Shown here: positions 17,378 to 25,717 of the stretch, one piece after another | Position numbering within the stretch: the first letter of the stretch is position 1 | How the letters are laid out: every line of letters begins with the position of its first letter | Source: Phil1 sp964487565 | GTDB lineage: Bacteria > Bacillota > Clostridia > Christensenellales > CAG-138 | Reading direction: 5' to 3' | DNA length: 53,746 nt | Assembly (NCBI GenBank): GCA_964487565.1 | Contig: CAZARN010000014.1 | Coordinates: 1-53,746, forward strand | Notes under the pieces: generated by a model | The model's input: the letters and a program-made list of their open reading frames with translations, nothing else | Database searches by the model: none | What the model was told of the DNA's origin: nothing | Position numbers and translations under genes: made by a program

Positions 17378-18652
17378 TTATTTCTCGTTCTTCTGCCTGT
17401 CGGCATAGCGCTCCTTGCGAAGCAGCTTGGTGGGTTCGAGATATTTCTGCTCGATGCCCTGTGCAAGGCCGGCGACGCCAGTCTTGGGCGCGACCTTACG
17501 CTTGCCCGTGCAAACGTCGCAATGGCACTCGTTCTTGTAATTCTCGGGCTCGGTGTAGGTCGTGATGACGCCCTCGAAGTTCCTGAGGATGACCTTGCGC
17601 GGGGTCTGGCTGATGACGTAGTTTGGCATGACGGGGGTCTTGCCGCCGCCGCCCGGCGCGTCGACGACGAACGTCGGGATGCAGAAACCGCTGGTGTGGC
17701 CGCGAAGGGCTTCCATGATCTCGATACCCTTTGAAACAGGGGTACGGAAGTGGGAAAGACCGAGCGACGGATCGCACACATAGATGTAATACGGACGGAC
17801 GCGGATGCGCACCAGCTCGTTGACGAGCTTGAGCATCACATGCACGCAGTCGTTGACGCCCGCGAGCAGCACGCTCTGGTTGCCGAGGGGGATACCGGCG
17901 TCGGCGAGCATGGCGCAGGCCTTCGCGGACTCCTCGGTGATCTCGTTGGGATGGTTGAAATGGGTGTTGAGCCACACGGGATGATATTTCCTGATCGTTT
18001 CGCAAAGATGCGGGGTGATCCTCTGCGGCATGACGACAGGGGTACGGGAGCCGAGACGGACGATCTCCACATGGGGGATCTTGCGCAGCTCGCCCATGAT
18101 GTAATCGAGGGTCTCGTCGCTGACCATCAGGCAGTCGCCGCCGGAAAGCAGCACGTCGCGGACTTCCGGATGGTTCCTGACATAGTCGATGCACCTGTCG
18201 ATCTGGGACATCGGGACGGATGCGTCATGCTGGCCGGCGAAACGGCGGCGCGTGCAGTGACGGCAATACATTGAGCACTGATCCGTGATCAGCAGAAGCA
18301 CCCTGTCGGGATACCTGTGGGTAAGGCCCGGGCAGGGGGAGTCGATATCCTCATGCAGGGGGTCCGCGTCCTCATAGGGGGCGAACTCGATCTCATGCTC
18401 GGTGGGGATCGCCTGCTTGCGGATCGGATCATACGGATCGTTGAGATCAATAAGGGAGAGATAATACGGGGTGATGGCCATGCGCAGCTTGCCCAGCGTG
18501 GCCTTTATGCCGTCTTCCTCTTCCGGGGTGAGCTTTATGTACTTTTTGAGGTCTTCAAGGGTCTCTATACGGTTCTCGACCTGCCAATGCCAGTCGTTCC
18601 ACTGCGCATCGGGTATGTCGATGAAAAGACCGTTTTCTCTGCTTTTTCTCAT
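17378..18652 (-). CDS. kamA: Lysine 2,3-aminomutase
   Basis: 424 residues, radical SAM and PLP enzyme converting L-lysine to L-beta-lysine. The [4Fe-4S] motif CSMYCRHC places cysteines at 126, 130 and 133. The PLP lysine is K338 in PGGGGKTP. A C-terminal CHCDVC group fits the known zinc site. It is the first catalytic step of the pathway, encoded fourth in the operon. The 117-bp spacer before it holds a GCCGGGG/CCCCGGC stem, followed by an AAAGGAG ribosome site. Confidence 0.97.
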   Translation of the reverse strand: MRKSRENGLFIDIPDAQWNDWHWQVENRIETLEDLKKYIKLTPEEEDGIKATLGKLRMAITPYYLSLIDLNDPYDPIRKQAIPTEHEIEFAPYEDADPLHEDIDSPCPGLTHRYPDRVLLLITDQCSMYCRHCTRRRFAGQHDASVPMSQIDRCIDYVRNHPEVRDVLLSGGDCLMVSDETLDYIMGELRKIPHVEIVRLGSRTPVVMPQRITPHLCETIRKYHPVWLNTHFNHPNEITEESAKACAMLADAGIPLGNQSVLLAGVNDCVHVMLKLVNELVRIRVRPYYIYVCDPSLGLSHFRTPVSKGIEIMEALRGHTSGFCIPTFVVDAPGGGGKTPVMPNYVISQTPRKVILRNFEGVITTYTEPENYKNECHCDVCTGKRKVAPKTGVAGLAQGIEQKYLEPTKLLRKERYADRQKNEK

Positions 18653-18769
18653 TGTCTTTTCTCCTTTTTTAACGGTATTTTTGCGAGTTTCGCTGACATG
18701 CTGTATTTGCCGGGGTCAGGACGATCTGCCCCGCCCCGGCGTCATTTGATCAAAAACGGATCGCGTTGC

Positions 18770-19810
18770 TCAGCAGTACTTCTCGTCGAAGAGCTTGCGC
18801 AGCTTCGGATTCTCGCGCAGAACGTTGAGGGTGATCTCGGCATGGTTCTTGGTGTAGCCGTTGCCGATGATCATGGTGACGTCCTTGCCGATGCCTTCGG
18901 CGCCGAGGGCGGCCTTGGTGAAGCTGGTCGCCATGGAGAAGAAGTAAACGGTGCCGTCGTCCTTGACGGGCAGGATGGCGCTCATCTCGCAGTTCTCGAT
19001 GTTGACGCAGCAGATCGAGATGTCATATTCCTTGCCGCCGTTGGCCGCAAGGGCTTCTTCCATGACCTTGACAGGCTCGGTCGCGGAAGCGACGACGACC
19101 TTGTTGTATACGCCAAGCTCCATAAGGGCCGGGATCTGCTTGGGGTTGCGGACGACGCCGACGACGTTGCCCTTCGGGCCGACCTTCTTCATTGCTTCAT
19201 AACCGCAGAGCACGCCGCTCTTGCCGTTTGCGCCGAGGATGAGGACGCTGTCGCCTTCCTTGGGCAGCTTGCGGGCCTGGGCGGGAGCGCCGGCCACGTC
19301 GAGGGCTGCGAGGGCGAGAGGCTCGCTCATATCGTCGGGCAGCTTCGCATAGATGCCGCTCTCAAAGAGGATGGCCTTGCCTTCGATATCAACGCGGTCG
19401 ATCTCCTTGTGGATGGCCTTGATCTTGTCGATGCGCAGCGGCGTGAGGGAGAGGGACACGAGGGAGGCGATCTTGTCGCCGACCTTCAGGTCGCGATCCT
19501 TCAGGTCTTCGCCGATGTAGCAAACGCGGCCGATGAACATGCCGCCGCTGCCGGTGACGGGGTTCTGCTGCTTGCCGCGCTCCGCAACGATGCCGAGGAT
19601 CATCTCGCCGATCTTCTTCTCGTCGCCGCCGCAGGCTTCGGATATCTGGGTGAAGGACGCGGAGTCAACGTTGAGGGAGATGACGTCGCACATAATCTCG
19701 TTGGAATAGAGCTTGGTCATGTCGTTATCGATCCTGTAAGCGGCCTGGGTAAGAACGCCCTGGGGCTCGATGACGCGATGGGTGCCGTACTTGTTGCCTT
19801 TCATTGCCAT
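18770..19810 (-). CDS. kdd: L-erythro-3,5-diaminohexanoate dehydrogenase
   Basis: 346 residues, the usual length for Kdd. Oxidatively deaminates 3,5-diaminohexanoate to 3-keto-5-aminohexanoate with NAD+. It has an alcohol-dehydrogenase-like fold with the nucleotide loop at VLILGANGKSGVLCGYEA. AGGAGG lies 8-9 nt before the ATG. It lies between kce and kamA, which makes the assignment secure, since Kdd is specific to this pathway. Confidence 0.95.
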   Translation of the reverse strand: MAMKGNKYGTHRVIEPQGVLTQAAYRIDNDMTKLYSNEIMCDVISLNVDSASFTQISEACGGDEKKIGEMILGIVAERGKQQNPVTGSGGMFIGRVCYIGEDLKDRDLKVGDKIASLVSLSLTPLRIDKIKAIHKEIDRVDIEGKAILFESGIYAKLPDDMSEPLALAALDVAGAPAQARKLPKEGDSVLILGANGKSGVLCGYEAMKKVGPKGNVVGVVRNPKQIPALMELGVYNKVVVASATEPVKVMEEALAANGGKEYDISICCVNIENCEMSAILPVKDDGTVYFFSMATSFTKAALGAEGIGKDVTMIIGNGYTKNHAEITLNVLRENPKLRKLFDEKYC

Positions 19811-19889
19811 GGGGAATTTCCTCCTGTAATTAAAATAATTTGGTTGGGTTATTGCTGTTTTATTTTGAAACGCTCGCGCATTCCAAATC

Positions 19890-20714
19890 TTATTTCGCCT
19901 TGAGTGAAAGGATCTCGCGCGCTTCGGCGGGGGACGCGATCGGACGGCCGATCTCGTTTGCCATGCGCACTACCTTCTCGACAAGCTCGCCGTTGCTCCT
20001 CGCAAGCACGCCGCGGGAGAGGTAAAGGTTGTCTTCAAAACCGACGCGCACGTTGCCGCCCATCACGATTGCGGGCATTGCAAGGGTGAACGCGCTGCGG
20101 CCGACGCCGGTGGCAGTCCATGTCGAACCGGCCGGTATTTCGTCCACGAGCCACTGGAGGTTCTTGGCGGTCGCGGGGGTACAGCCCTGCACGCCCAGCA
20201 CGAAGTTGAACTGCATGGGTGCGCCGGGGACCTCACCCTTCTGCGCCATCCTGAGGATGGTGTCCAGATGCCCCATCTCGAAGCACTCGTATTCGGGCTT
20301 AATGTTGTTCTCGATCATGCGCTTGCCAAACGCGCGCATGGTGGGCATGGTGTTTTCAAACACATCGTCGCCGAAGTTGCAGGTGCCGCAGTCGAGCGTT
20401 GCCATCTCAGGGAAAAGCTCCGTGGGCTGGAGGCGCTCTTCAGGGGTCATGCCGGTCGCGCCGCCTGTGGAGGGGATCATCAACACGTCCGGGCAGGCTT
20501 CGCGGATCGCATCCATAACGACGCGGAAACGCTCGCGGCCCTGGGTGGGGGTGCCGTCATCCTCACGGACGTGGACATGGATTATTGCGGCGCCCGCATC
20601 GCGCGCGGTCTTCGCCTCATGGACCATCTCAGCCACGGTGTAAGGCACGTTGGGGTTCTGCTTCTTCGTGACCTCGGCCCCGCAGATGGCCGCCGTGATA
20701 ATCAGTTTTTCCAT
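19890..20714 (-). CDS. kce: 3-keto-5-aminohexanoate cleavage enzyme
   Basis: 274 residues from the ATG at 20714, where the family N-terminus MEKLIITAAICGAEVTKKQN begins. A Zn-dependent (DUF849/BKACE) enzyme that reacts 3-keto-5-aminohexanoate with acetyl-CoA to give acetoacetate and 3-aminobutyryl-CoA. H46 and H48 in HVHVRED match the known zinc ligands. It lies between kal and kdd in the riboswitch-led operon. Confidence 0.95.
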   Translation of the reverse strand: MEKLIITAAICGAEVTKKQNPNVPYTVAEMVHEAKTARDAGAAIIHVHVREDDGTPTQGRERFRVVMDAIREACPDVLMIPSTGGATGMTPEERLQPTELFPEMATLDCGTCNFGDDVFENTMPTMRAFGKRMIENNIKPEYECFEMGHLDTILRMAQKGEVPGAPMQFNFVLGVQGCTPATAKNLQWLVDEIPAGSTWTATGVGRSAFTLAMPAIVMGGNVRVGFEDNLYLSRGVLARSNGELVEKVVRMANEIGRPIASPAEAREILSLKAK

Positions 20715-20770
20715 CGTGTTTCTCCTTTCAAACGCTTGGGAACTCGATTTTTCCCGTTTTGCCGTCAGGC

Positions 20771-21172
20771 TTATTTCTTGCCCCTCTGTCTGTCCTTCAC
20801 GACCACGCAGGTACCGGTGGCGCGGCATACGATGACAGGCTCCTCGAGCACGTCGCAGGCGCTGTCGTTGATGTCCGGACGCGGGGTGATGACCTTGCGG
20901 GCTTCAAACTTCATCTTGCGGGAGGTGTTGCCGATATGGGTGATCTCGCCGTAAGCTTCGATGTAGTCGCCGGCATGGACAGGCGCCATGAACTCGACCA
21001 TGTCATAAGCCTTGAAAAGGCCTTCGTCGCCGTCGTTGATGATAAGAAGCTCCGTTGCAACATCGCCAAACAGATGCAGCATATGCGCGCCGTCAACGAG
21101 CTGTCCGCCGTAATGCGCGTCCTCAGCGCCCATCCTGAGCCTGATGAGAGAGGTGATTTTCTTTTCGTCCAT
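20771..21172 (-). CDS. kal: 3-aminobutyryl-CoA ammonia lyase
   Basis: 133 residues, single hotdog domain. Removes ammonia from L-3-aminobutyryl-CoA to give crotonyl-CoA. Length and the segments GGQLVDGAHMLHLFGDVATE and KMKFEARKVI fit the family. It is the first gene of the eleven-gene operon; the transcript leader of about 365 nt contains a lysine riboswitch and further hairpins. A AAGGAGG ribosome site precedes the ATG. Confidence 0.93.
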   Translation of the reverse strand: MDEKKITSLIRLRMGAEDAHYGGQLVDGAHMLHLFGDVATELLIINDGDEGLFKAYDMVEFMAPVHAGDYIEAYGEITHIGNTSRKMKFEARKVITPRPDINDSACDVLEEPVIVCRATGTCVVVKDRQRGKK

Positions 21173-21209
21173 TTTCTGAATCCTCCTTGATATTATGTTT
21201 GTATGTTCG

Positions 21210-21229
21210 GTTACTGACTTACCGGTAAC
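21210..21229. promoter_or_regulatory. Palindromes in the kal leader
   Basis: GTTAC-N10-GTAAC, containing the perfect 10-mer TTACCGGTAA (21219-21228), lies 37-57 nt before the kal start. It may be a protein site or a small mRNA structure; no weak promoter next to it was convincing. Confidence 0.3.
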
Positions 21230-21249
21230 TTTCCAACTGAAGAAGAAGT

Positions 21250-21281
21250 GGCAAAACGGCGCGCACCGCCGGTATTTTGCC
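21250..21281 (-). other. Second strong hairpin in lysine operon leader
   Basis: On the minus strand GGCAAAA/TTTTGCC and CGGCG/CGCCG form a 12-bp stem interrupted by TAC. It follows the riboswitch terminator and has no U-tract, only a CTTCTTCTTC stretch. It could stabilise or process the mRNA. Confidence 0.45.
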
Positions 21282-21300
21282 GGAACGGATAGCGCACCAT

Positions 21301-21359
21301 CTTTTAATGAAGAAATGAACGCTATCGACGCAAGCTTACCAAGAGCCGCATCGATAGCG
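21301..21359 (-). terminator. Riboswitch-controlled terminator of lysine operon
   Basis: On the minus strand CGCTATCGATGC pairs with GCGTCGATAGCG (12 bp, one G-U), followed by the U-rich stretch TTCATTTCTTCATT. The 5' arm includes CTATCG, which is also the 3' strand of riboswitch helix P1 (21357-21352). Helix P1 and this terminator therefore exclude each other. Confidence 0.65.
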
Positions 21360-21521
21360 CTTCATCCGTTTAAGATGACAGTCACGCCGCGCTGAGCGAC
21401 GTGCCCAAGTGTAACAAAGTGGCTTTGTTATCGCTTTCGGCGGAGGTACATTCACGCTGCCCTCGGGAGCCCTTTCCCTATTTATGCAGTCGCTACCTTA
21501 TCCATCCGCGCCTCTATCGTC
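21351..21521 (-). ncRNA. Lysine riboswitch (L-box) aptamer
   Basis: The minus-strand leader of the lysine degradation operon matches the lysine aptamer in order and length (about 170 nt). P1 5' strand CGATAG is at 21519-21514, followed by AGAGGCGCG, GGTAG, the helix pair AGGGAAAGGGCTCCC, the conserved CGCCGAAAGC, TTGGGCA, and GACTGTCATC. The P1 3' strand CTATCG closes the aptamer. Most known L-boxes switch off biosynthesis or uptake genes. Here it precedes catabolic genes, and the downstream terminator shares the P1 3' strand, so lysine binding should permit read-through. Confidence 0.88.
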
Positions 21522-21543
21522 AATATTCAATTTATCCTTGTAA

Positions 21544-21573
21544 ATTATATATTTTTCACCCTGTAAATGTCAA
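21544..21573 (-). promoter_or_regulatory. Promoter of the lysine fermentation operon
   Basis: On the minus strand TTGACA (21573-21568), 18 bp, TATAAT (21549-21544), giving a start near 21537, about 16 nt before the riboswitch. The -35 overlaps the stop codon of pxpC. Confidence 0.8.
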
Positions 21574-22598
21574 TATGGAAATACTTCCGTCACAGAAATT
21601 TCGTAAGTTTGCCCCGCGGCGTACACTCTCATGCGCCTTGGCGCAAACGCCGCCCTCACGCGCTCACGCTCACGCCGCATCAGCAAAAGCGCTTCTCTCG
21701 CCTCGTCCGGCGTGCAGTAGACAAAGCGCGCCTTATCCCCCGGCCGAAGCTGCGCCGCCCTGTCCATATCCGCGCTTATAAGAAACATTGGCTTCGGATA
21801 ACCGCCTGTCGTCTGCGCGTCCGCCATCATCAGTATCGGAAGGCCCGACGGCGGAAGCTGTATCGCCCCCGGGCACACGGCGTCGGTTATCATCGCAGCG
21901 TATGCCGTCCCGTCGGTCGGGAGCTTCGTCCCCGTGAAGCGTATCCCCATCCTGTCGCTTTCCGGCGCAACCGTATATACGCCCGAAAACAGCGTTTCCC
22001 GCCCGCGCGCGCAAAGCGCGTCCGCCTGCGGCCCGTCCGTCACGCGAAGCGCGCGCACGCCGGCGCCGTCCGCGATATACGCCGAAGCCCGCTCCGGCAG
22101 TTTTCTTCCCTCAAGCGCCGCCGAAACACGCGGCATCACGTTTTGCAGCACGTCGCCGCGCCTGAGCGCCTCTCCGCGTCCGAGTCCGCCTATGCCCGCC
22201 TTTTTGTCGCACGAAACGCTGCCCAGCGCCCCGTGAAGGCCGAGGCCGCCCGCAAACGCGAAATAGGCTCTGCAGCCCGGCGCGACCGGCGAGGACGACA
22301 GCGTCTGTCCCGGACGCGCCCGCACCGCCGTATCCATCGGCACGCGCTCCCCGTCGAGAAGCGGCGCGCATCTTCCGCCGGTCACGGCAAAAAGCGCGTC
22401 GTCGCCGAAGCACAGCTCGGGCGTCGTCAGCGTCGCTTCAAGCGCGCCCTCCGTTTCCCCGTTGCCGACGAGCATGTTCGCGTGGAAAAGCGCCGTCCGG
22501 TCCATCGCGCCCGCGCGCGAAACGCCGCAGCGCATATGCCCGCGTCTGCCTCCGTCCTCGATCAATGTCAGCGCGCCCGGCGCAAGCACTCCGATCAT
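21570..22598 (-). CDS. pxpC: 5-oxoprolinase subunit C (KipA-type carboxyltransferase homolog)
   Basis: 342 residues, biotin-dependent-carboxyltransferase-like family (KipA/PxpC). With PxpB and PxpA it hydrolyses 5-oxo-L-proline to L-glutamate using ATP. Recognisable segments include GRRGHMRCGVSRAGAMDR near the N-terminus and GLPILMMADAQTTGGYPK. It overlaps pxpB by 4 nt (ATGA). It is the last gene of the pxp operon, and its stop is inside the next operon's -35 box. Confidence 0.93.
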   Translation of the reverse strand: MIGVLAPGALTLIEDGGRRGHMRCGVSRAGAMDRTALFHANMLVGNGETEGALEATLTTPELCFGDDALFAVTGGRCAPLLDGERVPMDTAVRARPGQTLSSSPVAPGCRAYFAFAGGLGLHGALGSVSCDKKAGIGGLGRGEALRRGDVLQNVMPRVSAALEGRKLPERASAYIADGAGVRALRVTDGPQADALCARGRETLFSGVYTVAPESDRMGIRFTGTKLPTDGTAYAAMITDAVCPGAIQLPPSGLPILMMADAQTTGGYPKPMFLISADMDRAAQLRPGDKARFVYCTPDEAREALLLMRRERERVRAAFAPRRMRVYAAGQTYEISVTEVFPY

Positions 22599-23272
22599 TT
22601 TACGCCTCCCGAAAGCCGCATGAATTCATCCGCGGATACCGGCACGAAACGCAGCGTGTCGCCCGCTCTCAGCATGAACGGTTCCGTGCGCGCGGGATCG
22701 TACAGCGCGAGCGGAGTCCTTCCGATTATTCGCCAGCCTCCGGGCGAGCGCATGGGATACACGCCCGTCTGCTCCCCCGCGATGCCCACGCTGCCCGCCG
22801 GCACAGCCGTGCGCGGGCTTTCAAGGCGTGGCGAAGCAAGCCTTTTGTCCATCCCGCCCAGATACGGGAAACCCGGCGTAAAGCCAAGCATATATACCCT
22901 GTACGGGACCGCGCAGTGCAGCGCGACGGCCTCCTGCCAGGAAATGCCCGCGTTCTCCGCCACAAACTCAAGATCGGGGCCGTATTCGCCGCCGTAACAC
23001 ACGGGCAGCTCCACCGTGCGGGCCGTCTCCCGCGCGGTCTTCTCGGGGCGTACGGCTTCAAGCGCCGCCTTTATCGATCCAAAGCTGTGCACGGCGGGAT
23101 CATACATCACCATCACCGCGCAATAGCTTGGTATCAGCTCCTCAACGCCCTTTATCGCCGCGTTTTCGACCGCGCGGGCAAAAGCCGTCACGGCGTCGGA
23201 AACCTCCGGCGCTATGCGCTCCTCGAAGCGGACCGAAACTGCGCTGTCGCCCGCGGGCAATATCGTCAGCAT
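22595..23272 (-). CDS. pxpB: 5-oxoprolinase subunit B (KipI-type)
   Basis: 225 residues, carboxyltransferase subdomain of the KipI/PxpB family. Visible segments include GDSAVSVRFEERI near the start, the HCAVPYRVYMLGFTPGFPYL block and the RTAVPAGSVGIAGEQTGVYP block. It works with PxpC as the ATP-using part of the oxoprolinase. It overlaps pxpA by 7 nt and pxpC by 4 nt, so the three subunits are translationally coupled. Confidence 0.94.
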   Translation of the reverse strand: MLTILPAGDSAVSVRFEERIAPEVSDAVTAFARAVENAAIKGVEELIPSYCAVMVMYDPAVHSFGSIKAALEAVRPEKTARETARTVELPVCYGGEYGPDLEFVAENAGISWQEAVALHCAVPYRVYMLGFTPGFPYLGGMDKRLASPRLESPRTAVPAGSVGIAGEQTGVYPMRSPGGWRIIGRTPLALYDPARTEPFMLRAGDTLRFVPVSADEFMRLSGGVK

Positions 23273-24030
23273 ACTATCTCGTCCAGCGGCGCGAGCATTA
23301 TGCCCTCGCGTTCAAGCGCCGCCCTTATTTTCGACGCGAACTCCGCCGCGCCCGGATTGTCGCCGTGCAGGCACACGGAATCGGCCTTTATCGGTATCAC
23401 CGTCCCGTCAGCCGCCTCCACCGTGCCCTCCGTGGCCATGCGCACCACCCGCCGTTCGATCTTTGCCATATCGGTTATCACTGCGCCCTCCATGCCGCGC
23501 GGCATCAGCGAACCGTCCGCCATATACGCCCTGTCCGCGAACACCTCGCTTGCGGCGCGAAGGCCCGCGTTTGCCGCGGCGTCGAGCATCAGGCTTCCCG
23601 AAAGGCCCAGCACGATCAGCGACGGATCCACCATGGCGACCCCTTCGCAGACGGCCTGTGCGAGCGCGTAGTCGGCCGCAGCCATATTGTAAAGCGCGCC
23701 GTGCGCCTTGACATGGCTCATGCGCACGCCCTGCGCGCGGCAGAAGGCGGAAAGCGCGCCGATCTGATAAACCACGAACGCGCGCACCTCGCCGGGCGAC
23801 GCATCCATTTTCGTGCGTCCGAAATTCTCCCTGTCCGGGAAACCGGGGTGCGCCCCCACGGCGCAGCCGAAAAGCCTCGCCATGGCGACGGTACGCTCCA
23901 TCTCCACAGGCCCGCCCGCGTGGAAGCCGCAGGCAATGTTCGCCGAGGTTATCTGCGCAAGCACCGCCTCGTCAAGCGCCCCTCCGTCGCCGAGCTCGCC
24001 TAGATCGCAGTTGAAGTCAATCTTTATCAT
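23266..24030 (-). CDS. pxpA: 5-oxoprolinase subunit A (LamB/YcsF family)
   Basis: 254 residues. The family signature IDFNCDLGE opens the protein, followed by ANIACGFHAGGP and the VKAHGALYN segment, all conserved in LamB/YcsF-type PxpA. It opens the lactam ring of 5-oxoproline together with PxpBC. The start is 3 bp after the preceding hydro-lyase-like gene, and it overlaps pxpB. Confidence 0.95.
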   Translation of the reverse strand: MIKIDFNCDLGELGDGGALDEAVLAQITSANIACGFHAGGPVEMERTVAMARLFGCAVGAHPGFPDRENFGRTKMDASPGEVRAFVVYQIGALSAFCRAQGVRMSHVKAHGALYNMAAADYALAQAVCEGVAMVDPSLIVLGLSGSLMLDAAANAGLRAASEVFADRAYMADGSLMPRGMEGAVITDMAKIERRVVRMATEGTVEAADGTVIPIKADSVCLHGDNPGAAEFASKIRAALEREGIMLAPLDEIVC

Positions 24031-24033
24031 CTT

Positions 24034-24825
24034 TCATCCCTCCGCAAGCTCATCGTTGAGCGTATCTGTTATCAGCATGTGCCCCGGCGCGTGCGTTATC
24101 ACGAAAGGAAGCTTCGCCCGCATCACGGCCGCCTGCGGCGTTACGCCGCACGCCCAGAACACCGGCACCTCCCATGGCTCCACGCTCACCGCGTCGCCGT
24201 AATCCGGATGCGCGATATCCTTTATGCCTATCGTCGCCGGATCGCCGATATGCACGGGCGCGCCGTGCACGCGCGGATAGCGCGATGTGATCTCAGAAGC
24301 CTTTTTTGCCTGCTCCGCCGTCATCGGCCGCATGCTCACCACATAGCCGCCGCCGAAAACGCCCGCGCCCTCAAGCGGGATCGACGTATTATACATCGGA
24401 ACGTTTCGTCCCTGCTCGATGTGGCGCACGGGCAGTCCCGCGCGAAGGAGCGCATCCTCGAACGAGAAGCTGCATCCTATAAGGAACGCGCAAAGATCGT
24501 CCCGCCATACTTCGGAAACGTCCGTCAGCTCCCCCGTGAGCCTGCCGTATTCATATATGCGGTATTTCGGAAAATCGGTCGCGACGTCGGCCGCGTCCGC
24601 GATCTTCCCCGTCAGTCTTTCGCCCGCAGGCAGCGCCTCAAGCACCGGGCACGGCTTGGGATTGAGCTGCGTGAAGCGCAGAAAATCCTCAGCGTATCGC
24701 CGCGGTATGGCCGCGAGGTTGCATTGGGCATAGCCCGGGCAAAGGCCGGAGGTCTGTCCCGTGAAACGGCCCTCGCGTATCTCCTTTCGCGCCATTGCCG
24801 GCGTAAATCCCGTCATGTCAGTCAT
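24034..24825 (-). CDS. DUF1445 family protein (D-glutamate cyclase N-part homolog, YcsI-like)
   Basis: 263 residues, annotated in databases as putative hydro-lyase. Characteristic segments are GFTPAMARKEIREGRFTGQT, CPGYAQCNLA, SFEDALLRAG and FWACGVTPQAAV. Its fold is found in the first part of the vertebrate D-glutamate cyclase DGLUCY; a YcsI gene also accompanies the pxp/kip genes in Bacillus. AAGGAGG precedes the ATG. It overlaps by 8 nt the DUF4392 gene, which matches the other part of DGLUCY. Interconversion of D-glutamate and 5-oxo-D-proline is the likely role, by homology only. Confidence 0.82.
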   Translation of the reverse strand: MTDMTGFTPAMARKEIREGRFTGQTSGLCPGYAQCNLAAIPRRYAEDFLRFTQLNPKPCPVLEALPAGERLTGKIADAADVATDFPKYRIYEYGRLTGELTDVSEVWRDDLCAFLIGCSFSFEDALLRAGLPVRHIEQGRNVPMYNTSIPLEGAGVFGGGYVVSMRPMTAEQAKKASEITSRYPRVHGAPVHIGDPATIGIKDIAHPDYGDAVSVEPWEVPVFWACGVTPQAAVMRAKLPFVITHAPGHMLITDTLNDELAEG

Positions 24826-25711
24826 TTACCGGCCTCCTTATGAAATAGCTTCTGAGGGCGCCGCGCAGCTCCCTCAAAACGTCGAGATTCGTTTCAAGCG
24901 AAAGCGCGTCCACGGTGAGCGTCGGCTCCTTGGTTACGCCGTCCACGGCGCCTGAGGCGATCAGCGCGCGCATAAGGCGCTTCTCCTGCGCGTCGCCCGG
25001 AAGCAGATCGCGCCCGCACGCTGCCGAAACGATCGCCGCGACGCCCCAGCCCCACCAGTTCGACACGCCCGCCATCAGCGTTATGTCCGCATCCATGAAA
25101 GCCGCGATCGCGCCGCCGCCCGGGATGAGCCTCGACACGCTCTGCCTGCATTTTCCCGTGCCAAGCTCGTTGCCGCCGTCGCCTATCGCGACGGAGAGCG
25201 CCCCGTGCCGCCGCGCAAGATCATACATTAGATCGGTATCGGAGAGCATATCGTCGATAACGGCTCCGCGCGCGGTATGGAAATGCCCGTCGGCCGCCTT
25301 GCCGGGCCGCTCGATCGCGATTATATGCGTGGGGGCGAGGTCGCGCACCAGCCTTTCCGCCGCGGCGGGATCGTCCTTTTTGAGCAGATATACGCGCGCG
25401 CCCGGGGCGCGGCAGTCGAACGCCGCGCGTACCTGCATCAAGCTCGTTTCATCCGTGACGGCAGCCGTTTGTATTCCGGCCGACGCAAGCGCAAACGCCA
25501 TATCGGCAGCTCCGGCGGGGCCGTCCGTCTCGCAGCAGACGCGGCCGGATGCGTCCTTCACGGGAAAGCCCGTGACGATGAGCGCGCGCTCCATCCGGCG
25601 CAGCTCCCGCGCGAGCGCAGCCACATCATCCTCAGACGCGCGGCAGCCAATGCCGCGCCCTCCGGGATCGGATGCAAGGATACACCTGATTTCATGCAAA
25701 AACTTGTCCAT
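24818..25711 (-). CDS. DUF4392 glutamate-cyclase-like protein
   Basis: 297 residues resembling the C-terminal domain of DGLUCY. Segments seen include ASDPGGRGIG, ALIVTGFPVKD, IAIERPGKAADGHFHTARG and SVAIGDGGNELGTGK. It is the first gene of the operon with DUF1445 and pxpABC. The start ATG at 25711 has no ribosome site and coincides with the transcription start expected from the promoter just upstream, so the mRNA may be leaderless. A function in D-glutamate/5-oxoproline metabolism follows from homology and neighbours. Confidence 0.8.
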   Translation of the reverse strand: MDKFLHEIRCILASDPGGRGIGCRASEDDVAALARELRRMERALIVTGFPVKDASGRVCCETDGPAGAADMAFALASAGIQTAAVTDETSLMQVRAAFDCRAPGARVYLLKKDDPAAAERLVRDLAPTHIIAIERPGKAADGHFHTARGAVIDDMLSDTDLMYDLARRHGALSVAIGDGGNELGTGKCRQSVSRLIPGGGAIAAFMDADITLMAGVSNWWGWGVAAIVSAACGRDLLPGDAQEKRLMRALIASGAVDGVTKEPTLTVDALSLETNLDVLRELRGALRSYFIRRPVND

Positions 25712-25717
25712 ATGAAA

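Noticed and set aside
18317..19903. A 528-codon open frame on the plus strand opposite kamA and kdd
   Set aside because: It spans two known genes in antisense and lacks a ribosome site or family resemblance.
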